Source: Roseobacter litoralis Och 149 (GTDB lineage: Bacteria > Pseudomonadota > Alphaproteobacteria > Rhodobacterales > Rhodobacteraceae). Taken from it: DNA of 64,000 nucleotides. A program made the position numbers and the translations under genes. The stretch lies in assembly GCF_000154785.2 (NCBI RefSeq), contig NC_015730.1, positions 3,534,001 to 3,598,000 of the forward strand, read 5' to 3'. A model generated the notes under the pieces. It was not told the DNA's origin, did not search any database, and saw only the letters and a list, made by a program, of their open reading frames with translations. This document shows positions 26,433-36,265 of the stretch, in pieces (the stretch's first letter is position 1; each line of letters starts with the position of its first letter).

Positions 26433-27865
26433 TGGTTTATAGCCTTCCCTGTGAAGTTGCTGTCCTTGTAGGCCCGGTCCCCGTTTGTGAGATCTTCGAT
26501 CCAGAAACGCAGGTCGGTGTGATCACCCTCTGCTGGGCCTGAATTCGGCGGCGCGATCACATAGACGCGCTGCAGGTGCGAGGCATCCGCGCCGACGGAA
26601 ACCGACCCATAGGGCGTGCCTTCCAGTTGGATGCGCACTGCCGGATCACCTTGCACGGCAATTCGGAACAGCCGCTCTTCGTTGTTCTTGTTGCGCAGGC
26701 GAATGTCATATGTGTTGCGAATAGACCCGTCAGACATGGTTACAAAAGTGGGGTTGCGCACCGGTGCAACCGTGACTTCGATGTCAGCACGGATAAAAAG
26801 CGCCACAAGCAAAGCCACACCAACACCGCCCCAAAGCGCGGTGTAAATCAGCGTCCTAGGGCGGAAGATATGCTTCCAGATCGGACGGGGCGCATTGCCC
26901 GCACGTTCAAGTTTCTCATCCGACAGGGCAAGGTAGTCTATCAGACCACGCGGCTTGCCGATCTTGGCCATGACGTCATCGCAGGCATCAATGCACAGCG
27001 CGCAGGTGATACATTCCATCTGCTGGCCGTCGCGAATATCGATCCCCACGGGGCAGACGTTGACACAGGCCATACAGTCAATGCAGTCGCCCATCGGCTC
27101 GCCGGCCTGCACTTCTTCGGAGTGCTTGCGCGGTTCACCACGCCACGGGCGATAAGCAACGGTTAACGTATCCTCATCCATCATCGCGCCCTGAATGCGC
27201 GGCCACGGGCAGGCGTAGATACAGATTTGTTCGCGTGCGAATCCGCCAAAGACAAAGGTTGTCGCGGTCAGAATGGCCACCGTGATATAGGCCACAGCCG
27301 CCGCCTGACCGGTGAACAGATTGACGAGCAGCGTCGGTGCATCGGCGAAATAAAACACCCAAGCCCCGCCTGTCGCCACAGAAATAAACAGCCAGACCGT
27401 CCATTTCGTCATCCTGAGCCGCAACTTGCGCGCGTCCATTTTCTCCTGACGGTGCAGGCGCAGCCGCGCGTTGCGGTCCCCTTCGATCCAACGCTCCACC
27501 AGAATGAACAGATCGGTCCAGACGGTCTGCGGACAGGCATATCCACACCACACACGCCCCAGCGCAGAGGTAAACAGGAACAACCCAAGGCCAGCCATGA
27601 TCAACAGCCCGGCGACAAAATAGAATTCATGGCTCCAGATATCGATCCAGAAGAAATAGAACCGGCGGTTTGCAAGGTCGAGCAGAACCGCCTGATTTGG
27701 CAGATCCGGTCCACGATCCCACCTGATCCAGGGCACAATATAATAGATGCTCAACGTAACAATCAGGATGATCCATTTGAAATTGCGAAAGGGGCCGGAA
27801 ACCCGGCGTGGAAAGATCGGTTCGCGGGCTGCGTATAGGCTGGGTGGTGTGGCCTGATCGGACAA
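26429..27865 (-). CDS. ccoG: CcoG (FixG/RdxA-type) iron-sulfur membrane protein
   Basis: The 478-residue protein has about five helices and two [4Fe-4S] ferredoxin-type motifs, CIDCMACVNVCPVG and CITCALCIDACDD. CcoG reduces copper(II) for cbb3 assembly. A C-terminal Ig-like domain follows. Start TTG 27865, with GGAG eight bases upstream on the minus strand; no ATG is nearer. A perfect FNR box lies 60 bases upstream (27925-27938). First gene of ccoGHIS. Confidence 0.94.
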   Translation of the reverse strand: MSDQATPPSLYAAREPIFPRRVSGPFRNFKWIILIVTLSIYYIVPWIRWDRGPDLPNQAVLLDLANRRFYFFWIDIWSHEFYFVAGLLIMAGLGLFLFTSALGRVWCGYACPQTVWTDLFILVERWIEGDRNARLRLHRQEKMDARKLRLRMTKWTVWLFISVATGGAWVFYFADAPTLLVNLFTGQAAAVAYITVAILTATTFVFGGFAREQICIYACPWPRIQGAMMDEDTLTVAYRPWRGEPRKHSEEVQAGEPMGDCIDCMACVNVCPVGIDIRDGQQMECITCALCIDACDDVMAKIGKPRGLIDYLALSDEKLERAGNAPRPIWKHIFRPRTLIYTALWGGVGVALLVALFIRADIEVTVAPVRNPTFVTMSDGSIRNTYDIRLRNKNNEERLFRIAVQGDPAVRIQLEGTPYGSVSVGADASHLQRVYVIAPPNSGPAEGDHTDLRFWIEDLTNGDRAYKDSNFTGKAINQ

Positions 27866-27924
27866 AGCGGTTCACTCCGGGTTACGGTCACGCACAAACT
27901 AGTCTGATTGCGTAAGGCGCGGCC

Positions 27925-27938
27925 TTGATGTGCATCAA
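27925..27938. promoter_or_regulatory. FNR box before ccoG
   Basis: TTGATGTGCATCAA matches the FNR consensus TTGAT-N4-ATCAA exactly. It sits upstream of ccoG and separates it from ccoNOQP, so ccoGHIS has its own oxygen-controlled promoter. Confidence 0.8.
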
Positions 27939-27972
27939 AACCGCGCCTGATTTTTCGTGACGTGGCGTTAAG

Positions 27973-28839
27973 TTATTCGCCGCCGCCCAGCTGGTGCACG
28001 TAGACGGAGACTGCCCGGATTTCAGCCTCGGAAAGGCGCTGAGTCCAAGGTGGCATGACGCCATAGCGACTGTAGGTCACAGTCTCGATCAAGGTGTCAT
28101 AGTCACCGCCATAGAGCCAGATTGCGTCCGCAAGGTTCGGAGCACCCTGATCACGATCCCCAAGACCTTCTTCGCCGTGACACGCGCTGCAGTTGTCCAG
28201 ATAAACCTCTGATCCGGCGCTGACCTGTGCGGCATCAAGTGGCGTGGCACCGGACAGGTCCATCACGTAGTTGACCACGGATGTGATTTCTTCTGGTTCG
28301 AGAATCTCGCCAAAGGCAGGCATTTCCGAATAGCGTGCATCGTCGTCATCTTCGTTACGGATGCCGTGCGAGATGGTGGCATGAATGTTTTCAATGTCAC
28401 CGCCCCAGAGCCAGTCATCATCCAGAAGGTTGGGATAGCCCACGAAACCGGCTGCACCGGAGCCATGGCACTGGGTGCACCATGTGCGGAACACGGCCGC
28501 ACCGGCTGACGTTGCATAGGTGTTCAGGTCCGCATCGGCAGATATTTCTGTCAACTCCACAGAGGCAAGGCGGGCGTTGATTCCCTCATTTGCAGTTTCT
28601 ACCGCTGCGATCTCTTCTGCGACTTCACCGCGCGTGGAATAGCCCAGCAATCCCGAGGTCGCAGAGGACACCAGCGGCCATGCGGGATAGGCAATCGTGT
28701 AGGCGACACCCCAGATAATGGTCAGATAGAAGCACCAGAGCCACCACCGCGGCATCGGGTTGTCGAATTCCTCGATCCCGTCCCAGCTGTGGCCGGTGGT
28801 GTCGGGATCACCTTCTTGTTTTGGGGGGACTTTGGTCAT
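27973..28839 (-). CDS. ccoP: Cbb3 oxidase diheme cytochrome c subunit
   Basis: The 288-residue subunit has two N-terminal helices and two c-type heme sites, CTQCH and CSACH, in the periplasmic part. The loop NPMPRWW before the first helix is typical. It takes electrons from cytochrome c or bc1 and passes them to CcoO and CcoN. ATG 28839 overlaps the ccoQ stop by the ATGA pattern. Confidence 0.96.
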   Translation of the reverse strand: MTKVPPKQEGDPDTTGHSWDGIEEFDNPMPRWWLWCFYLTIIWGVAYTIAYPAWPLVSSATSGLLGYSTRGEVAEEIAAVETANEGINARLASVELTEISADADLNTYATSAGAAVFRTWCTQCHGSGAAGFVGYPNLLDDDWLWGGDIENIHATISHGIRNEDDDDARYSEMPAFGEILEPEEITSVVNYVMDLSGATPLDAAQVSAGSEVYLDNCSACHGEEGLGDRDQGAPNLADAIWLYGGDYDTLIETVTYSRYGVMPPWTQRLSEAEIRAVSVYVHQLGGGE

Positions 28840-29021
28840 TTTTTTGCCTCCTCTTGCGGGGCGGGTCGGTCATCATTTCGGAAGATCATGGTTTTGGCTT
28901 CTTCATGCAGCTTGTTTGATCCGGGTCGCGCGACCCAAAACCAGATGCCCACGAAAATACAAAACAATAACAAGAGCATCCAGCTATCGGCAAATTCACG
29001 CAGCAGGGAATAGGTTTCCAT
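28836..29021 (-). CDS. ccoQ: Cbb3 oxidase subunit CcoQ
   Basis: The 61-residue single-helix subunit ([18 protein letters not shown] at residues 14-31) stabilises the complex against oxygen. The [10 protein letters not shown] motif after the helix is family-typical. It lies 12 bases after ccoO and overlaps ccoP. Confidence 0.92.
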   Translation of the reverse strand: METYSLLREFADSWMLLLLFCIFVGIWFWVARPGSNKLHEEAKTMIFRNDDRPAPQEEAKK

Positions 29022-29033
29022 TTCTATTCCTCC

Positions 29034-29759
29034 TCAGCGGCTTGCATCTGGGGTGAAGGTCGAGAAATCGACCAGCGTGCCCAGCATCTGCAAATAAGCA
29101 ATCAGCGCATCCGCTTCGGAGATGCCCGGCGCCCCGTCAAAGTTGCGCACCTGCGCCCCCGGATAGCGTTCCAGCATATCGTCATAGTCGCTGTCGGGAT
29201 CAGCCTGTGCACGGAAATCTGCACTTGCTGCGGCGATCATATCATCAGTGTAAGGCACACCAACGAACCGGTGTGTGGACATCAGGTCAGCCACATAATC
29301 CGGCTCGATGAGCTTTCTCTCAAGAAAGCCATACTTAGGCATGATCGATTCGGGCACAACCGACTGCGGATCGCGCAGGTGATCAATGTGCCAGTCATCC
29401 GAGTAGCGACCGCCAACACGCGCCAGGTCCGGCCCTGTCCGCTTTGAACCCCACTGGAACGGATGATCGTACATGGATTCGGCCGCCAGTGAATAGTGAC
29501 CATAGCGTTCAACTTCGTCGCGCATGGGGCGGATCATCTGACTGTGACAGACATAGCAGCCTTCGCGGATATAGATGTCACGGCCCGTCAGTTCCAGCGG
29601 CGAATAAGGCCGCATCCCATCGACCTTTTCGATGGTATTTTCGAGGTAAAACAAGGGGGTGATCTGCACCAGCCCCCCGATTGTTACCACAAGGAAGCTC
29701 AACACCAGCAACAGCGTTGCGTTGGTTTCAATGAACTTGTGTTTTGCGAGGATCGACAT
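29034..29759 (-). CDS. ccoO: Cbb3 oxidase monoheme cytochrome c subunit
   Basis: The 241-residue subunit has one N-terminal helix ([20 protein letters not shown]) and a single [11 protein letters not shown] heme c site. It relays electrons from CcoP to Cco[20 protein letters not shown] is strongly conserved in the family. Start ATG 29759, fourteen bases from the ccoN stop. Confidence 0.97.
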   Translation of the reverse strand: MSILAKHKFIETNATLLLVLSFLVVTIGGLVQITPLFYLENTIEKVDGMRPYSPLELTGRDIYIREGCYVCHSQMIRPMRDEVERYGHYSLAAESMYDHPFQWGSKRTGPDLARVGGRYSDDWHIDHLRDPQSVVPESIMPKYGFLERKLIEPDYVADLMSTHRFVGVPYTDDMIAAASADFRAQADPDSDYDDMLERYPGAQVRNFDGAPGISEADALIAYLQMLGTLVDFSTFTPDASR

Positions 29760-29773
29760 GTACTGATCCCTCC

Positions 29774-31387
29774 TTATTCAGCAGGGACAGCTGTGCCGAG
29801 CGGCGCTTTAGCGGGCGCAGCCTTTACAGTCATCCAAAGGTTGTAACACATGATCAGCGCGCCGGAGAGGAACATAACCCCGCCCAGACCACGGACCACA
29901 TACATCGGGAACTTCGCACTGACGGTGTCGGCGAAAGAGTTCACGAGGAAGCCGTTGGCGTCCACTTCGCGCCACATCAGGCCCTCCATGATACCGGTGA
30001 CCCACATGGACGCCGCGTAGAGCACGATGCCAATGGTGGCGAGCCAGAAGTGCCAGCTGACGAGGCTGAGCGAATAGAGACGCTCGCGCTTCCACAGCAC
30101 CGGCACGAGGTAGTAGAGCGCGCCGAAGGTGATCAGCCCGTTCCAGCCAAGCGCACCGGAATGCACGTGCCCGATGGTCCAGTCGGTGTAATGCGACAGA
30201 GAGTTCACCGCGCGGATCGACATCATCGGACCCTCAAAGGTGGACATGCCGTAAAAGGCCAGCGAGGTCACCATCATCCGCAGAACCGGATCGGTGCGCA
30301 GCTTGTCCCAGGCACCTTGCAGCGTCATCAGACCATTGATCATACCACCCCAGCTTGGCATCCACAGGATGATCGAAAAGACCATACCCAGTGTCGCCGC
30401 CCAGTCAGGCAAAGCTGTGTAGTGCAAGTGGTGCGGGCCCGCCCAGATGTACAGAAAGATCAGCGCCCAGAAGTGGATGATCGACAGTTTGTACGAGAAT
30501 ACGGGGCGTTCGGCCTGCTTGGGCACGAAATAGTACATCATCCCCAGGAACCCGGCGGTCAGAAAGAAGCCGACGGCGTTATGGCCATACCACCACTGCA
30601 CCATCGCATCCTGCACGCCCGAAAAGACCTGCACGGATTTGGACCCCCAGATCGACACGGGGATCGAGATGTTATTGACCACATGCAGCATCGCAACCGT
30701 CACGATGAAAGCCAGATAGAACCAGTTGGCCACGTAGATGTGTGGCTCTTTCCGCTTGATGATTGTCCCGAGATAGCAGGCAAGGAACGCCAACCAGACG
30801 ATGGTCAGCCAAATGTCCACATACCATTCGGGTTCGGCGTATTCCTTGGATTGTGTGCCGCCCAACAGATACCCGGTCGCCGCCAGAACGATGAACAGCT
30901 GGTAGCCCCAAAAGACGAACCACCCCAGATTACCGCCCCACAGCCGCGCCGCGGACGTGCGCTGCACCACGAAAAAGGCTGTTGCGATCAGGGCGTTGCC
31001 CCCAAAGGCGAAAATCACTGCCGAGGTGTGCAGAGGCCGCAGCCGCCCAAAGTTGGCGTAGCCTTCGGCCCATTCGAAATTGAGGCTGGGAAAGGCCAGT
31101 TGAAAGGCGATGACCACGCCCACCAAGAAGCCCACAATACCCCAAAAGGCTGTCGCAATCACGCCTGCGCGGACAACGCTGTCAAAATACTCATCTTTCG
31201 CAATGGGTGTGGCAGGTTCATCCGTATTGCGCAGCGTGACCAGAAACAGGCCACCGGCAACAAGCATAAAGATAATCATGTGAACCTGGTAAGACAGATC
31301 GCGCGCATAGCTGGCTGCGATCATCGCAATCAGCGCAACAAGCCCGTATGTCACCAGCTTCAGGTAATTCAGTGTTCCGGTATCCAT
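29774..31387 (-). CDS. ccoN: Cbb3 oxidase catalytic subunit I
   Basis: The 537-residue heme-copper subunit contains 12 helices and the ligand histidines, seen as [22 protein letters not shown] and [12 protein letters not shown]. It reduces oxygen with very high affinity and pumps protons by a K-type channel. Start ATG 31387. A perfect FNR box (31489-31502) lies 102 bases before the start, as expected for induction at low oxygen. First gene of ccoNOQP. Confidence 0.98.
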   Translation of the reverse strand: MDTGTLNYLKLVTYGLVALIAMIAASYARDLSYQVHMIIFMLVAGGLFLVTLRNTDEPATPIAKDEYFDSVVRAGVIATAFWGIVGFLVGVVIAFQLAFPSLNFEWAEGYANFGRLRPLHTSAVIFAFGGNALIATAFFVVQRTSAARLWGGNLGWFVFWGYQLFIVLAATGYLLGGTQSKEYAEPEWYVDIWLTIVWLAFLACYLGTIIKRKEPHIYVANWFYLAFIVTVAMLHVVNNISIPVSIWGSKSVQVFSGVQDAMVQWWYGHNAVGFFLTAGFLGMMYYFVPKQAERPVFSYKLSIIHFWALIFLYIWAGPHHLHYTALPDWAATLGMVFSIILWMPSWGGMINGLMTLQGAWDKLRTDPVLRMMVTSLAFYGMSTFEGPMMSIRAVNSLSHYTDWTIGHVHSGALGWNGLITFGALYYLVPVLWKRERLYSLSLVSWHFWLATIGIVLYAASMWVTGIMEGLMWREVDANGFLVNSFADTVSAKFPMYVVRGLGGVMFLSGALIMCYNLWMTVKAAPAKAPLGTAVPAE

Positions 31388-31488
31388 GTTCCGGTTTCCC
31401 TTCCGTCTCGGCTATGTGCAGACGGAGTCCGCCCACACAAATCTTATGAGTTATGAGGTGTGTTTTACGCGCCAAGACTTTGAATTCT

Positions 31489-31502
31489 TTGATCTGCATC
31501 AA
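31489..31502. promoter_or_regulatory. FNR box before ccoN
   Basis: TTGATCTGCATCAA is a perfect TTGAT-N4-ATCAA palindrome in the divergent region between ccoN and the UspA gene. Expected FnrL target. Confidence 0.85.
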
Positions 31503-31520
31503 CACGGGCCGAGATTTTAA

Positions 31521-31534
31521 ATGATGCGGATCAA
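31521..31534. promoter_or_regulatory. Degenerate FNR box before the UspA gene
   Basis: ATGATGCGGATCAA differs from TTGAT-N4-ATCAA only in the first base. It lies 60 bases before the UspA start, 32 bases from the ccoN FNR box, so one region could control both operons. Confidence 0.5.
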
Positions 31535-31593
31535 GGAAACTCCGTTCAGGCAAGGTAGAATGCCCGTAATCTGCGGCAAAAAAGGAGCAATAT

Positions 31594-32430
31594 ATGGCTT
31601 ACAAGTCTGTATTCACAGCGCTTACGTCCTTTGACGAAACCTCACCGGCGCTGGCATTTTCGGCAGCAACGGCTGAAGCACAGGACGCTCATCTGGAGGT
31701 GCTTTGTGTGGGTGTCGACCGCACACCGAACACCTATTTCGAAATCGGATCGAACGCGGTCGTGATGCATGCCGCAATCGAGACCGCGCACGAATCTGCA
31801 AATCATATTCAGGCCGAAGTGCGCGCGTACCTGCAAAGCTCTTTGTTGCGCTGGGATGTCATCAACAGCATCGCCCCAATTGCAAGTCTGGGACGGACTG
31901 TCGCCACCCAGGCGCGCTTTGCGGACCTTGCCATCGTGGGCCTGCCCTATGGGACACCCACGCAAACCGACGATTGCAGTATTCTTGAGGGCTTCTTGTT
32001 CGAAGCGGATTGTCCCACGGTCGTCGTCCCCGAAGGCGCAGCCGTGGCGCGCCCTCAAAGCATCGTGATCGGGTGGAACGAAAGCACCGAAGCCCTGCGC
32101 GCCATCAAAGCGGCAATACCGTACCTGCAAAAGGCCAAGCACATCCACATCGCCATCATTGACCCGCCGGAAACCGGGCCAGAGCGGTCTGACCCGGGTG
32201 GGGCGCTGGCGGTTTACCTGTCACGCCACGGCATACGCTGCGACATCAACGTCATGACACGTTCAGGCCAAAAGGTCAGTGAAAGGCTGTCGCAATATGT
32301 GACGGAAACCGGGTCCGATCTGCTTGTCATGGGGGGATATGGGCATTCACGCTTCCGCGAAGCCGTTCTGGGCGGTGCCACCCGCGACATGCTCGAACAC
32401 AGCAAGGTTCCGGTCATGATGGCACACTAG
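31594..32430 (+). CDS. Universal stress protein (two UspA domains)
   Basis: The 278-residue product has two UspA-fold repeats. The C-terminal one ends with the ATP-binding GGYGHSRFREAVLGGATRDM (GxxGxxGx9G-type) signature and VPVMMAH. The N-terminal domain (to about residue 145) has lost that motif. RBS AAGGAG precedes ATG 31594. It is divergent from ccoN with FNR-like sites, so it is probably a low-oxygen stress gene, as in other FnrL regulons. Confidence 0.9.
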   Translation: MAYKSVFTALTSFDETSPALAFSAATAEAQDAHLEVLCVGVDRTPNTYFEIGSNAVVMHAAIETAHESANHIQAEVRAYLQSSLLRWDVINSIAPIASLGRTVATQARFADLAIVGLPYGTPTQTDDCSILEGFLFEADCPTVVVPEGAAVARPQSIVIGWNESTEALRAIKAAIPYLQKAKHIHIAIIDPPETGPERSDPGGALAVYLSRHGIRCDINVMTRSGQKVSERLSQYVTETGSDLLVMGGYGHSRFREAVLGGATRDMLEHSKVPVMMAH

Positions 32431-32451
32431 CCGTCGTGACCAGAGCTTTCT

Positions 32452-33219
32452 TTAGCTCAGGAAGCCGCCATCGCTGTCATCACCCGCCTCTTCCATGAGG
32501 CGGTCCATATTTGGCACCACGATGCGCCGCTTGCCCTCCAGCACGACGACTCCGTCTTTTTTCAACGCCGACATTTGCCTGCTGACGGTTTCCAGAGTAA
32601 GGCCCAGATAGTCAGACATCGCCTCGCGGGTCAGAGGCAGATCAAAGACGAGGCTATTGGATGCTGCGTGCTTGGACAGGATCGCATCCCGCCGCGCAAT
32701 AATCGCAAGCAGACTGGCAATTTTTTCGCGCGCTGTTTTGCGGCCCAGCACAAGCATCCACTCGCGTGCTGCATCCAGTTCGTCCAGCGTCATCTCGAGC
32801 AGTCGGTGCGCCACATGAGGTGTCGACGAGATCATCTGCTCGAAAGGTTTGCGTCTGAAACAACACATGACCAGGTCGCTTGTCGCGGTGACGGTATAGG
32901 TCGCAATTTCGCGCCCCGGACGCCCGACAAAGTCTGATGGCAACAACAGACCGACCATCTGCGTGCGCCCGTCTTCCATCGTCTGGGTCAAAGAAGCAAC
33001 GCCGGAGACGACTGATGCAACAAAATCCATACGGTCCCCTGACCACATGATTGTCTGTCCCGCAGAGAAGCTCCGATAGTATTTTATATCCTCAAGAAGC
33101 GCCAATTCTTCAGTATCACACCGCGCGCAGACCGCCCGATGCCTGATCGGGCAATTCGCGCATTCCTTGATGTTTGGCGCTGCGACTTCTTGCATCAAAT
33201 TTCTCCGCGCTTGATCCAT
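32452..33219 (-). CDS. fnrL: FnrL, oxygen-sensing Crp/Fnr regulator
   Basis: The 255-residue regulator carries N-terminal cysteines 20, 23, 31 and 34 (CANC, CARC) plus a further Cys pair in MCCF for a [4Fe-4S] sensor. The cyclic-nucleotide-like barrel is followed by a helix-turn-helix with ETVSRQMSAL, containing the ExxSR that reads the FNR box. It activates cco, hemN and related genes without oxygen. Its ATG (33219) lies inside an FNR-like site. It is divergent from hemN. Confidence 0.94.
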   Translation of the reverse strand: MDQARRNLMQEVAAPNIKECANCPIRHRAVCARCDTEELALLEDIKYYRSFSAGQTIMWSGDRMDFVASVVSGVASLTQTMEDGRTQMVGLLLPSDFVGRPGREIATYTVTATSDLVMCCFRRKPFEQMISSTPHVAHRLLEMTLDELDAAREWMLVLGRKTAREKIASLLAIIARRDAILSKHAASNSLVFDLPLTREAMSDYLGLTLETVSRQMSALKKDGVVVLEGKRRIVVPNMDRLMEEAGDDSDGGFLS

Positions 33220-33224
33220 GTCAA
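33211..33224. promoter_or_regulatory. FNR-like box over the fnrL start codon
   Basis: TTGATCCATGTCAA has a perfect left arm and GTCAA for ATCAA on the right. It covers the fnrL start (33217-33219) and lies 35 bases before the hemN ATG. Position suggests autorepression and hemN control. Confidence 0.5.
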
Positions 33225-33258
33225 AGTTTACCGTTCCGCCAGACCATATCCAGACTCT

Positions 33259-34614
33259 ATGACACTGACATCCAAACTCGCCAAAATGGGTCTATTTGAC
33301 GCAAGAGTACCGCGTTATACGAGCTATCCAACGGCCCCGCAGTTTTCTGTCGACACCACGGGCGCTGACACACGCTCTTGGATCACTGCGATCCCACCGG
33401 GAAGCCGCATTTCACTGTACTTACACATACCGTTTTGCCGACGGTTGTGTTGGTTCTGCGCCTGCCGCACTCAGGGTATCTCAAATAATGGCCCAGTGTT
33501 AGCCTATCTGTCTACACTAAAAGCGGAATTGAGTCTGTTGGCGGACCTCTTGCCAGCCGATATCAGCCTGAGCCGCGTCCATTGGGGCGGCGGCACCCCA
33601 ACCCTTTTTGAAGCGGCTATGATAGAGGATCTGGCCGGGTCAATCAGTGATGTAGCACCTCTGGCGCCACATGGCGAGTTTTCCGTCGAAGTTGACCCCA
33701 ATGAGATAGACCAGTCCCGGGTCGATGCGCTGGCCGCCGCCGGCATGACGCGCGCCTCAATTGGCGTGCAGGATTTTGATGTTGAAATCCAGACAACCAT
33801 AGGGCGGCTGCAAAGCTTCGATGTGACACGCTACGCGGCGGATATGTTGCGGGCGTCCGGGATAAAATCCTTGAACACTGACATTCTTTTTGGCCTGCCG
33901 CACCAGACGACAGAAAAAATCGCCGCCAGTGTGCAGAAGCTTCTCACACTATCGCCTGATCGGGTTGCTCTTTATGGCTATGCGCATGTGCCTTGGATGG
34001 CGCGGCGTCAGTCTCTTATCCCATCTGATGTCCTGCCCACCCCTGAAGAGCGGCTGAAGCTTTTTGAAACAGCACGTCAGCTGTTCGAATGGGATGGGTA
34101 TCGCCAGATCGGGATCGATCATTTTGCCGTGCCACATGACACGCTGGCCGTGGCCTCAAAGACTGGCAAGCTGCGCCGCAATTTTCAGGGATATACGGAT
34201 GAGCCTGCCGAAGTGCTCATTGGGCTAGGAGCCTCAGCCATTTCGCGTTTCCCGCAAGGCTATGCACAGAACAACCCGTCAACATCCGGGTACACCAAGT
34301 CCATTCGCACGGGCGAGCTATCCACATCGCGCGGACATCGCTTTTCAGAGGATGATAAGCTGCGCGGGCGACTGATTGAGGCCATTATGTGCGACTTTGA
34401 AGTCGATATTGATGACATGGTCGCCCGGTTCCCCAATCGTGAGGCACATATTCGGGCGCTGTTGGGGCGCGCTGCAGCCCATTTTGGTGACATCGTTCAA
34501 CTAAAAGAGGACAGGTTCCAGGTTTTGCCCGATGGGCACGCTCTGGCACGGATCATAGCGCGCCATTTTGATGCCTATGAAATGTCCAGCGCGGGACATG
34601 TTTCCGCAATCTGA
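33259..34614 (+). CDS. hemN: Oxygen-independent coproporphyrinogen III oxidase
   Basis: The 451-residue radical-SAM enzyme makes protoporphyrinogen IX without oxygen. The cluster motif is seen as HIPFCRRLCWFCACRT, and the N-terminal VPRYTSYPTAPQF and GGGTPTLF are typical. ATG 33259 is preferred; the frame opens at 33139 inside fnrL. It is divergent from fnrL and near an FNR-like site, so it is probably FnrL-activated. It ends just before repeat copy 3. Confidence 0.95.
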   Translation: MTLTSKLAKMGLFDARVPRYTSYPTAPQFSVDTTGADTRSWITAIPPGSRISLYLHIPFCRRLCWFCACRTQGISNNGPVLAYLSTLKAELSLLADLLPADISLSRVHWGGGTPTLFEAAMIEDLAGSISDVAPLAPHGEFSVEVDPNEIDQSRVDALAAAGMTRASIGVQDFDVEIQTTIGRLQSFDVTRYAADMLRASGIKSLNTDILFGLPHQTTEKIAASVQKLLTLSPDRVALYGYAHVPWMARRQSLIPSDVLPTPEERLKLFETARQLFEWDGYRQIGIDHFAVPHDTLAVASKTGKLRRNFQGYTDEPAEVLIGLGASAISRFPQGYAQNNPSTSGYTKSIRTGELSTSRGHRFSEDDKLRGRLIEAIMCDFEVDIDDMVARFPNREAHIRALLGRAAAHFGDIVQLKEDRFQVLPDGHALARIIARHFDAYEMSSAGHVSAI

Positions 34615-34621
34615 GGATGAG

Positions 34622-34684
34622 AGCGTCTGACGAAGTACCTGATTTCAGGCAGCGTTACGTGATTCAGGTTTTTCGCATGACGCT
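34622..34684. repeat. 63-bp inverted-repeat element, copy 3 (internally deleted)
   Basis: Same ends as copies 1 and 2 (AGCGTCTGACGAAG..., ...TTTCGCATGACGCT), but a 36-bp internal block (from AACATC to CTTTGA in copy 2) is missing. It fills the gap between convergent hemN and yejF and ends one base before the yejF TAA (34685-34687). Confidence 0.85.
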
Positions 34685-36265
34685 TTAGGTCGCGGCTGCC
34701 AGCAAGCTGCGCGTGTATTCGTGGCGTGGTGCTTCAAACACCTGTTCGACGCTGCCCGATTCGACCACATCACCCCGTTTCATCACCATGACGCGGTGAG
34801 ACATCGCGCGCACAACCCGCAGGTCGTGGCTGATGAAGATATAGGCCAGTCCGTATTTCTTTTGCAGTGCCCGCAGCAAATCCACGATCTGAACCTGCAC
34901 CGTCATATCCAGCGCCGATGTCGGTTCATCCAGCACCAGCAGTTTAGGGCGCAACACCATCGCGCGTGCGATCGCAATGCGCTGACGCTGCCCACCTGAG
35001 AACTCATGCGGATAGCGGTCCATCGTGACCGGATCGAGGCCCACCTCAACCATCACATCATGCACGAGATCCCTGTGTTCACGCTCCGGATCAACACTGT
35101 GAATGCCCAGCCCCTCTGCAATGATCTGCATACAGGTCATCCGCGGGCTCAGCGATCCGAAAGGGTCCTGAAACACGATTTGCATGTCTTTGCGCAGGCT
35201 GCGCAGCTGGCGCGTGGACCACTTGCGCACGTCCTGATCCATGAAGGTGATGCTACCCTCTGACGCGATCAGCCGCATCAACGCCAGTGCCATCGTCGTC
35301 TTACCAGACCCGGATTCGCCCACCACACCGATGGTTTCACCCGCGCGCACGGTCATGCTGGCATCGTTGACCGCTTTGACGTGCCCGACGGTGCGACGCA
35401 GCAGTCCGGCCTCGATTGGAAACCAGACCTTGAGGTTGTCTGTCCGGGCAACGATATTGGCTTGATCCGGTACAGAAACCGGCGCGCCCGATGGCTCAGC
35501 GCTCAACAGTTTTTGCGTGTAGGGGTGTTGCGGGTTGGCAAATATCTCGGTGGTTTTACCGCTTTCCACGATCTCGCCATGTTGCATCACGCAGACCTTG
35601 TCGGCAATGCGCCGCACAATGCCAAGGTCATGGGTGATGAACAAAAGCCCCATGCCCATGCGGTCTTTCAGATCCTTGAGCAGGTCCAGAATTTGCGCCT
35701 GAATGGTCACATCCAACGCGGTCGTGGGTTCATCCGCGATCAGCACATCCGGTTTGTTGGCCAGCGCCATGGCGATCATGACCCGCTGGCGTTGCCCGCC
35801 AGATAGCTGATGCGGATAGCTCGTCACGCGCGTTGCGGCGTCGTGAATGCCCACCTGTTCAAGCAGTTCGATGATACGCGCCCGCGCCGCCGCCCCGGTC
35901 AGCGCCTGATGCAACGCAAGGCTTTCGCCCAGTTGCTTTTCAATTGTGTGCAAGGGGTTAAGCGACGTCATCGGCTCTTGAAAGATAAAGCTGATGTCAT
36001 TGCCGCGCACCTTGCGCAACAAGGCTTCATTTGCGCCGATCATCTGCTGGCCGTCATAGGTGACGGAGCCTGAGACCTCAGCGCTATCCCCCAGCAGCGA
36101 CACCGTGGAAAGCGCCGACACGGATTTTCCCGACCCCGATTCACCCACCAAGGCGACTGTTTCGCCCCGTTCGACCGAAAAGCTCACGCCCTTCACGGCA
36201 GTCGTCAACGCGCCATCTTGCCTGAACTTGACCACCAAGTCCTTCACTTCCAGCAGTGCACTCAT
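34685..36265 (-). CDS. yejF: Peptide ABC transporter, dual ATP-binding protein
   Basis: The 526-residue protein fuses two ATPase domains, each with a Walker [10 protein letters not shown]-loop, SGGQRQR signature and H-loop (about residues 8-255 and 285-520). It powers the YejABEF importer. ATG 36265 overlaps the yejE stop (ATGA). The TAA stop is contributed by the edge of repeat copy 3. Last gene of yejABEF. Confidence 0.93.
   Translation of the reverse strand: MSALLEVKDLVVKFRQDGALTTAVKGVSFSVERGETVALVGESGSGKSVSALSTVSLLGDSAEVSGSVTYDGQQMIGANEALLRKVRGNDISFIFQEPMTSLNPLHTIEKQLGESLALHQALTGAAARARIIELLEQVGIHDAATRVTSYPHQLSGGQRQRVMIAMALANKPDVLIADEPTTALDVTIQAQILDLLKDLKDRMGMGLLFITHDLGIVRRIADKVCVMQHGEIVESGKTTEIFANPQHPYTQKLLSAEPSGAPVSVPDQANIVARTDNLKVWFPIEAGLLRRTVGHVKAVNDASMTVRAGETIGVVGESGSGKTTMALALMRLIASEGSITFMDQDVRKWSTRQLRSLRKDMQIVFQDPFGSLSPRMTCMQIIAEGLGIHSVDPEREHRDLVHDVMVEVGLDPVTMDRYPHEFSGGQRQRIAIARAMVLRPKLLVLDEPTSALDMTVQVQIVDLLRALQKKYGLAYIFISHDLRVVRAMSHRVMVMKRGDVVESGSVEQVFEAPRHEYTRSLLAAAT

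Noticed and set aside
29744..31456. 570-codon plus-strand frame opposite ccoN
   Set aside because: Antisense shadow of ccoN; composition rich in His, Arg and Gln without a known domain.
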